Below are positions 57,106 to 64,000 of a stretch of DNA of 64,000 nucleotides, piece after piece. A program made the translations under genes and the position numbers. Every line of letters begins with the position of its first letter. Position 1 is the first letter of the stretch. The notes beneath the pieces were generated by a model. That model searched no databases. It was not told the origin of the DNA and saw nothing but the letters and a program-made list of their open reading frames with translations. Origin of the DNA: Neostapfia colusana (taxonomy: Eukaryota; Streptophyta; Magnoliopsida; Poales; Poaceae); NCBI GenBank assembly GCA_030760725.1, contig JASWHV010000019.1, forward strand, positions 33,793,944 through 33,857,943, given 5' to 3'.

Positions 57106-60100
57106 TTCCTCTCCCCCCTGAAAGAATCTCATCCTGAGATTCCAACGAGAAAGGAAAGGTAGGGAATATTATCGGTAATATGATGATAATACACCGAACA
57201 GATATAATGACCAATATCGACCGGGTAAATTGGCTGGAACCTTTACTGTCCTAATCTTGACATGGATAACTAATATTTGTCTAGATTAACTGAGTCCTTA
57301 GAAGTTTAGTGTAGTACTTCCTCAAACATGAATCGAGATGTTCGGTGGGATTCAACAATAAATCGGTAATCTCGCCTCGAATCGGCATCTCAACTTTTAG
57401 TCAAAACCCAAATGCTTTGCTTGAACATAAGAGCAGCTACAATTCAATTTCACTTATGTTACCAACATAGCAAAGGCCAACTACCTATGATAACCACAAG
57501 GGTCTCAAATTCACCATATGATCTCTCAAGAATTCAAATTGTGTTCAAGGCTTGTCGCGAGGTTGAGTAGTCAATCGGTAAGCCTCGCGATGAGAAATTA
57601 GTTTAGTTCCGACAAATATGGCACTCGGAGCTAACAAGTCATGGATGAAAGTTCAGAAAGATATAAAGGAAGTTGAGTAATTGGTTTCCCTTGTATTACT
57701 CAAGGAGGTAGAATCAAGGAACTTGATCAATAGTTCCAGGATGTGATGGAACCAAGGTTATTATACACTACTTAATGTTTTGAAAGGAGGTACTCAATCT
57801 TGCTCAGTACTTTGGTATTTCACATGTTTTATGGTGCAATGCATATGCACATGGTATGGTGCAACTGATGCACATGTATGATGCATAACGCTGGATATGT
57901 ATGGTGCATCATCTTTTATAGGCTTAATAAGAGGTAGTATGATAATTCAAACATGATTAAGAAGCAGCTCAAACTTTGCCAAGTACAGATAACTTGGTCG
58001 GGAAAAGTGCTAAACAAGGAATGGCACTTTCCAGTTGTGACCAAGTTTATGAACAAAATGTCAAATGTTTGACAAGATTGTTGGGAAATACTACATAACA
58101 ACTTAACCTAGTAACTCTCTATTTTTATGTTGACTTCACTTTCTCTTTTCTCCTGAGGCTTCACAATATCCGTGTAGCGTCAGAAACCAGCTACTAGTTC
58201 TAGCTCCTAGTCTTGTTCTCTTAAGTCTTAGGATTCTGGCGAGCATTTGTATGTACCTGGTGAAGACGCTAAAACTACATCTTCCTCGATGATGACGGAT
58301 CTTGTACTGATTTTTGATTACTTGGAGACGTAATTCCCTCTTGTCTCTTTGTGATGTCATACTTTGGTTTACTTGGATGCACTCCTCCCCCTTTAAGTTC
58401 CAATGTAAGATATTGATAATGTAAGCTATACTATTCTCGTGGGAAGGTGATGCGCCCGATAACCTTTTAAAGTGGAAACTACACCGGTTTGATCGACGAG
58501 TGGAGTGTTGTTGTAGTTTGTCTTCATCACTAGGGATGATCTTGTGAATGAAATCTTCTGTGGTTGAAGTCAAAGCTGAGGACATACAGAAGACTCGGAA
58601 CTTGTTATAGACTTCTGAGAGTACGAAGAAAAACACTCATAATTCCAACAAATTATCATGTGCTTGACCAACTAGTTTCCCGACCACTCGGTTCCATAAT
58701 TGACCGGTCTGCCCTAAAATTCCATTCTTGCCAGAGCTAACAGCAGACTCAAGACTCGAATGTAATATCAAAGTTCTGAATCACTTCCGTATCCTTCCAA
58801 TGGTTACTTATGTGACCCCATATCAGTTCAGGTTCAACAGATATGAAGTATGAAAGTTAACAGAAATTCAGGGGAATTTCCGCAGTACCCCACCGGAAGG
58901 TACCCACTTTGAGTCAACTTTTTCATACCGTTCCGGATAAGTTTGTCAAAACTCACTACTACAAAGTTGTTTCCTAACTCACCAGATTACAAGAAATGTA
59001 TCACACAACCTTTGATAAAGTGTATACAGGAAGTGATGGTCCAAAACCATAAAAGTATAGAAACTGAACCAGCTTCTGTTCTATGGTATAAAATCCTAAT
59101 TTAACTTGTGAATCTGTTGTTGAAATGAACAGAAAAATTGGAGAAGGCTTCCATATATTTCCAATGAGTGTTTATTTGCCTTCAACTAAGTTCTATATCG
59201 AAAGCTATGAGCTTCTACAGTTGACAGAAATTCTGGAGGAATTTCAGCAGCACCTCCCCTGTAAGTGCTCACTTTGGGTCAACTTTTCCATACAGTAAGA
59301 GCAATTCATAAGCTTTATATAATTGTAAGATTTCACCTTTTACAATTCTTATACAAGAAGTTATAAGCAAAATACAATCAGTACAGAAACTATGCACAGA
59401 CTTTGGTACTCTGTACAGTTTCAAGTGTACTGCAAATTTCACCCTTTTACAGGAGGATTCTGCCCTAAGGTTGAACAGAAACATTATAAATAACTTCCCA
59501 AGCTTTCAAAAATGTATTTATATGGCCCCTTTGCGTTCCTGGATCAAAGATATGATGGTTCAAAATTAACAGAATTTCTGGCAGGATTTTGACAGCACCT
59601 CCTCAGAGATACCTAGTTTCAATCCACAATTCCAATTAATTTTGCTCCAGTTTTAGCAAAACTTTGAATTATAAGTTGTAGTATATCTCATGCCCTTTGC
59701 ATAAATATATCATAACACCGTTATAAATATTTCTACAAGAAGCTTTGTCGAAATACAGAAAATTCCAGAGAGCATTTTTGGTCTGTCCTGTTTCTGGACA
59801 GTGCACACTCATCTGAGACTTTCATCCATTTGGAGGGAGATCTTGTTCTGGTGTTCTACAGAAAAGTTGTAGAAGACATCAAAATCTTTCCATAATAGTA
59901 TCACACACCTCAATTGGTTCAATCAACAAAAAATTATACCCTGTTTAATTTCACCAAAAATTCTGCAGAAAACAGGGGAGGTTGTTCCTAAGTCTTTGGA
60001 AATGAATCTATACTCCCAATTGACTCTTAGTTCAATATAGGAATTCAATAACCCCTAAATTGAATCCTAAACTCCAATTTGACTATTTTCTTTGAAAATA

Positions 60101-60954
60101 TCCTTTTATGCAACTAATAACCCATCTCGGTACTACGTTTCCTCACCAAAAAAATCCTAAGCCGGTATTCCGGCATATACGTGTCAAATGGTGGAACTAA
60201 GAACGTCACTTACAAACGATTTCTAAACGTCATGCTCTAACGTGGTTAATGTACCTGCAGAAGATCATCCAATAATGGTGCACACAAAATGTTTAACATC
60301 TCAGGCAGGTCCATATCATAGTAAAAACATACGGTCCATATCATTGCCATACGGATCGTCCTTGAGTCAAGCCACGTCTCAAGGTACATGGTCATGTTTT
60401 CACACCACACGACGGGGAAACCGAGTAGAGCACGAAAGGGTCGTCACCGTTGAGAAATTTATCAACCCAACAGATACCACCTACAGCCTAATGATCGTTG
60501 AGGCATGCCGATGGCGGGCGCTGCGTATGGCCCTTTGTACATTGAACGTTCAAGAGTTGCATACTATCGTGTTGCTTACCACACGATGGGGTATTGTCAC
60601 TTTTGCCTAAAGCATGCTGGAGATCAGCATTTTCATATGCTCTCAGAACCATGAGAAGGTTCCAAGACTCATATTAACTACAGTGCCAAGCCACGGTAAA
60701 TCATTCCATACCATTTCTCGTATGGCGAGCTTACCGCAATTGATCCGCCTGCGGTGGCGTACCTTACCTCTTACCTGACGTCGGAGCGTTGTTACAGAAT
60801 GTATAACACATAGGTTAGCTTTTCCACCATAATATCTACTACTATCATAGACCTTATGTGGGCATAGTGACTAATCCTCAATCGACTACTTCCATGTTTT
60901 CAAAATAGGCTCTTTTCGAGCGTGCTATTTCTAATGCGGCACTGATCCCACGAC
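57106..60954 (-). mobile_element. C internal region 2, LARD-like
   Basis: 3.85 kb, collinear with internal 1 by eye at about nine tenths identity, with small deletions (chromodomain remnant lost; about 75 bases shorter before the PBS). Hairpins GAATCTC/GAGATTC (57124-57142) and GCCGG-TATT-CCGGC (60161-60174) are kept. The PBS (60939-60950) has two changes. Confidence 0.85.
58136..58636 (-). CDS. Uncharacterised 166-codon ORF in C internal 2
   Basis: An open frame rich in Arg, Lys and Ser. I recognise no domain. The homologous stretch of internal 1 (about 49534-49990) is open for about 150 codons in the same frame apart from one inserted base near 49951. Differences between the copies often change the residue (for example R/H, T/R, P/A), so selection is not obvious. 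It could be a decayed gag or ORF0 derivative or chance. It has the same strand as the element. Confidence 0.25.
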   Translation of the reverse strand: MFFFVLSEVYNKFRVFCMSSALTSTTEDFIHKIIPSDEDKLQQHSTRRSNRCSFHFKRLSGASPSHENSIAYIINILHWNLKGEECIQVNQSMTSQRDKRELRLQVIKNQYKIRHHRGRCSFSVFTRYIQMLARILRLKRTRLGARTSSWFLTLHGYCEASGEKRK

Positions 60955-61320
60955 TGTGGGGGACCACCTCGTGGTTCTCCCACTCTAGGATCGCAAAGGG
61001 TGGTGCCGTACGATGCGGCACCCAACAGCACACAGGAAAAGATTAAGAACAACATACAAATTTTTATTTTACATAAAAACACAGCGGAAGTCTTTTACAA
61101 ACTTAATTATACAGCGGAAGTCTTATTCATAACTAGTCTCTCGTATTAACTAAGAAAAAGTGCAGCCTTCCAGTCCGGGACGCTACACACTAGCAACACT
61201 CACACCACGATCACGGCGGCGTGCAGGGCTCCATCTCGGTCGTATACCCCGACGGGGGCATCGCCTCGTCCTAGGACCGTTCCTCATAACTCTCGCCTGC
61301 AAAAGCTATATTGCAACCGT
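60955..61320 (-). repeat. C LTR 3, first 366 bases
   Basis: TGTGGGGGACC start after the degenerate PBS. Last-exon candidate 61211-61296 keeps phase but has one TAG. Cut at 61320 by LTR H; ACCGT (61316-61320) would be its duplication. Confidence 0.88.
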
Positions 61321-64000
61321 TGTAAAAGCCTAAGAATTAACTTGCTAAAATGTTCATCAAATCACCACACCACAGCTCATTTGGTGGATAGTTTATGAAC
61401 ATTTGTGAAGAGCAAGTAAACACCATCAAGAGGGTGATTAGAGGAAAACCCATAATTCCAAAAAGTAGGAGCTCCCACACATAAACATGAGAGTATTAGT
61501 TTATCATGAGGCCCTAAACATTCTTAGGGGTGCTCATGACAAGTTTCATGCAAATCCAAATAAGTTTGAGGCACTTTTGGAGACATTTGTAAAAAGGGCT
61601 AATTTGAATGCAAATTCAAATTTCAGCTACTTTCATTACTTGGATTCAAAAGTTAACTTCATATTCAAACTCAGCACATGTTTCTGAGTTAGTCCACCAA
61701 TTTTCATCCTCATTGGAGTTCATCTCGTCGGGAGTTAAATTTGCATTAATTCAAAACTGAATTTTAATTTCAAATTGAAATGTGAAGCAAATTTAGCCAA
61801 ACAGATTTCAAATTGAAGAAATTAAATCAAACTCATGACTTCGGGGATAAGTATATCATTCAATTGTGAGTAGCTGAGATCTTTTCAGTGAAAACAAAAA
61901 TGAAAAATAGAAAAGGATTAGAGGGGAGGTGGACCCACTGGTCAGTGAGCCACTCAATCCTCCAACCAATGTCACCGGGGCTCTGCTCCCGGGTCTGACT
62001 AGAAGCAACTGACTCCCCTCCGGGCGCCACCGCGTGAGCCACAGATGCCACCTCCCGCTTCATTTCCTGAGATGGCGAGCTGCTCCCGACGTTGTCACCG
62101 CACGAGGCAGTCAGGCGCTCACCGAACCGCCACCCCGAGACTTGATTCCTCCTCGCACAAGCAAAGAACTGAGCTCGCTGCCACCACTCGAACTTGATCA
62201 GGAACTCAGCAAAACCACCGAGCATCGTGCCCTCTGAGCGGCAAAATGGCGCTCGGAGTCTTCCCTCTACTTCCTCGTTGCAAAACCTAGCGGATTCTGG
62301 TTGCCACGCATCGAGAACGTTGCTTGCCGTGGCGACCGAACCTCACGGTGGCTTGGTGTGCACGTGGACAGCCCACACCGGGGACTATCACACCTGCGCA
62401 AGGACACCCACGGACGCGTTGGTGATCCATGCTGCTCCTCCCTGAACCTTGAGTCCAGCTGTAGCTCCTCGCCGGCGAATTTGGCAAAATTCGTCTGAGC
62501 CCGGCAACTTGACACCTCAGTATGAAACCGAGAAATTATCACTTCATGATGGTTCTTAGGTCACAAGATCTTACATAAGAGCTAGGCTAGTAGCAGATCA
62601 TCTTCGCTTCACAACCCTAGCTCTAACAGCCACGTAGACCAACCAATTCCGGTTTTCCCGAGCGCAAACTCGGCGGCGCGTCTTAGGCGCATGGTGAAAG
62701 CACGGTAGCTGCCGTTTCCGTGCTTGCTTGAGTCTTTGCCGAGCTTCCCTAGCATCCAAGGACGCTTTAGAGCCGACCACTAGAGAATTTGGCGGGCTAG
62801 GACCACCGGCCGACGGTGCCAAACCTCTCCCGAGGCCGCCACATGTCGCCGGCATAGTTCCGGTCCTTTAGCGGCCCTACCAACTCCACCAACAGGTTCC
62901 CCGACCCCAAAAACCCCCGGGTAGCAAGTATCCGGCTGGGAGACAGCCAGGAATGCGCGGTCGGTGAGGCGCCGCCTCTGTCCAGCAAGGAGTGAGAGCG
63001 CGCGCGCGGGAAGAAAGCGCCGGAGGTTGAAGAAGGGGGGGCTGGCCCACTTGTCAGCGAGGTTAATTTAAAACCGGGATCGTTTGTGGCCAGGGATCTT
63101 GTGTGACTACACAGCTGGAAACCCTGCAGCCCGTTTGTCCTCAAATCCTATTGGCTGCAGTTTAAACCATGGGCCCAGCTCGAATTTGCAATAGAAAAAC
63201 AATTCCAAATTTAGCTCAAACTTTGGAAATTCATAACTTTGTGTAGAAATCTCTAAATTTAGTGAACCAATTTTTTTTGGATTCAGATTATTGAAGACTA
63301 TCCAGTGAAACAAGTTTCAGTTCATGAAACTTATTAATTTTCCACAATTAGTTCCCTAAAATTTAAACTGTTGGGAATTTCATCTGGACAATTCTTTTAT
63401 GGAAAATTCTGAAATTTGGCTAGGATGTTCATTTAAAAATCCTAGATTCACAGGAATAATTTCAAATCCATCCAAGTTATTTAGTCCCCCTAGTGGTGTG
63501 ATTAAGTGAACTGCCCTGAGAAAATAGAAAAATGTACAGAAATATTTTTCAGATTTTCTCGAATTTTTGTTAGGGCATAACTTCCTCTAGGATTCTTCGA
63601 ATTACATAAGACCAACTCCATTAGAACCATCTCAAACTCTGGTTTCCAGAAAGTAATGGTTTGACCCATGAAAATCCCTGGAAATCCATAGAAGCTCTAG
63701 TAATGACCATTTAGGCTTTTATTTGTGCAGAGCTCAAATGAGTTTTGATTCAAATGAAATTTGGTCAAGTCTCTGCTTAAGTCCTTACCAAGCCACCATA
63801 AAAATTTCAGAGCCAAATGGGATGTCTAGCTAGAGTTATGGTCTCCACATATTAAATTTAACACATTAAACTTAAATTGACATATTGTTACATTGCTCAC
63901 GTGTAGTCGCTAAAGGCGAGGAGACCCCGGAAGTGTTGGACTTCCTACATCCGGACGAGACCCTAAATCCTGACCTGCAGCAACAAGCCAAGCCCCGTAT
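61321..64000 (+). mobile_element. LTR H, plus strand, runs off the window
   Basis: TGTAAAAGCC start resembles LTR S (TGTAAGGGCC; shared 'gagcaagtaa', 'atgaacac' phrases) but is strongly diverged, so it is a different family of the same type. U3 and the GC-rich middle (about 61930-63070) are followed by sequence aligning with 46200-46960 of LTR S. Open frames such as 61860-62225 or 62797-63144 are not conserved elsewhere. The middle-exon candidate lies at the window edge. Confidence 0.8.
63907..63987 (+). other. Candidate middle coding exon (LTR H)
   Basis: 81 nt after GTGTAG, open: A-K-G-E-E-T-P-E-V-L-D-F-L-H-P-D-E-T-L and on to Q-Q-Q. The GC donor of the other copies is CC here (AAG/CCAAGC), so splicing at this point would be lost or shifted. 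Most distant copy that still aligns codon by codon. Confidence 0.42.

Larger units (their letters stand above)
27622..61320 (-). mobile_element. Array C: LTR-internal-LTR-internal-LTR tandem with nested insertions
   Basis: Three C-family LTRs (starting 27622, 52457, 60955) in one orientation enclose two homologous internal regions (48443-52456 and 57106-60954). Each internal region begins with a polypurine tract and ends with a primer-binding site. The middle LTR therefore serves both units. The first LTR is split by element 2 and LTR S; the third is cut by LTR H. Such arrays are usually explained by unequal recombination between LTRs. Internals are about 4 kb and mostly non-coding, as in large retrotransposon derivatives (LARDs). 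Confidence 0.88.

Noticed and set aside
61860..63144. Several 80-120-codon ORFs in LTR H
   Set aside because: Same GC-rich block effect; no protein features.

Overview
The window is intergenic plant nuclear DNA made almost entirely of nested Ty3/gypsy LTR retrotransposons. I find no host protein gene, tRNA, rRNA or CRISPR array. The elements are chromoviruses of the Tekay/Del type. They have LTRs of 3.8-4.6 kb, a 12-nt primer-binding site complementary to the initiator Met-tRNA 3' end, gag-PR-RT-RNaseH-INT order and a C-terminal chromodomain. Long LTRs, an extra ORF before gag and deep nesting suggest a grass (Poaceae), but the sequence alone does not fix the species.

Layout. 1-1471: end of a plus-strand LTR (A). 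1472-1684: an old reverse-transcriptase scrap (F) trapped between two insertions. 1685-~10540: element D, minus strand, decayed, with its upstream end missing and fused to a half LTR (E, 10541-11691 and 26869-27452). 11692-26863: element 1, minus strand, complete, TSD GTCCG, LTRs differing by about 1%, inserted in E. 27453-27621: unassigned. 27622-61320: array C, an LTR-internal-LTR-internal-LTR tandem of a largely non-coding, LARD-like relative. Its first LTR has lost about 2.2 kb and was split by element 2 (29692-44151, minus, TSD CACTT) and by solo LTR S (44475-48368, plus, TSD ATTTT). 61321-64000: start of a plus-strand LTR (H) inserted in the third C LTR, running out of the window.

Coding content. 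Element 1 has a near-intact gag-pol frame with one nonsense codon inside integrase. It also has an intact 314-codon ORF upstream of gag (ORF0) with a coiled coil and an acidic tail. Element 2 carries broken copies of both, plus an RT deletion containing an inverted RT piece. Element D has gag and pol in several frames.

Most interesting signal. The LTRs themselves, on the sense strand, carry two short segments that look like exons of an acidic protein: one with an E-E-x-P-E-V-L-D-F core and one with Y-E-E-G...T-P-stop. They occur in LTR families that have diverged strongly, mostly stay open, differ in length by multiples of three, show several synonymous changes, and are flanked by splice-like sites in compatible phase (a GC-AG second intron). 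A third, 5' segment ends at a conserved donor. This would be a split gene inside the LTR, and I know of no description of one. It is inferred from sequence only; the start codon is not settled.
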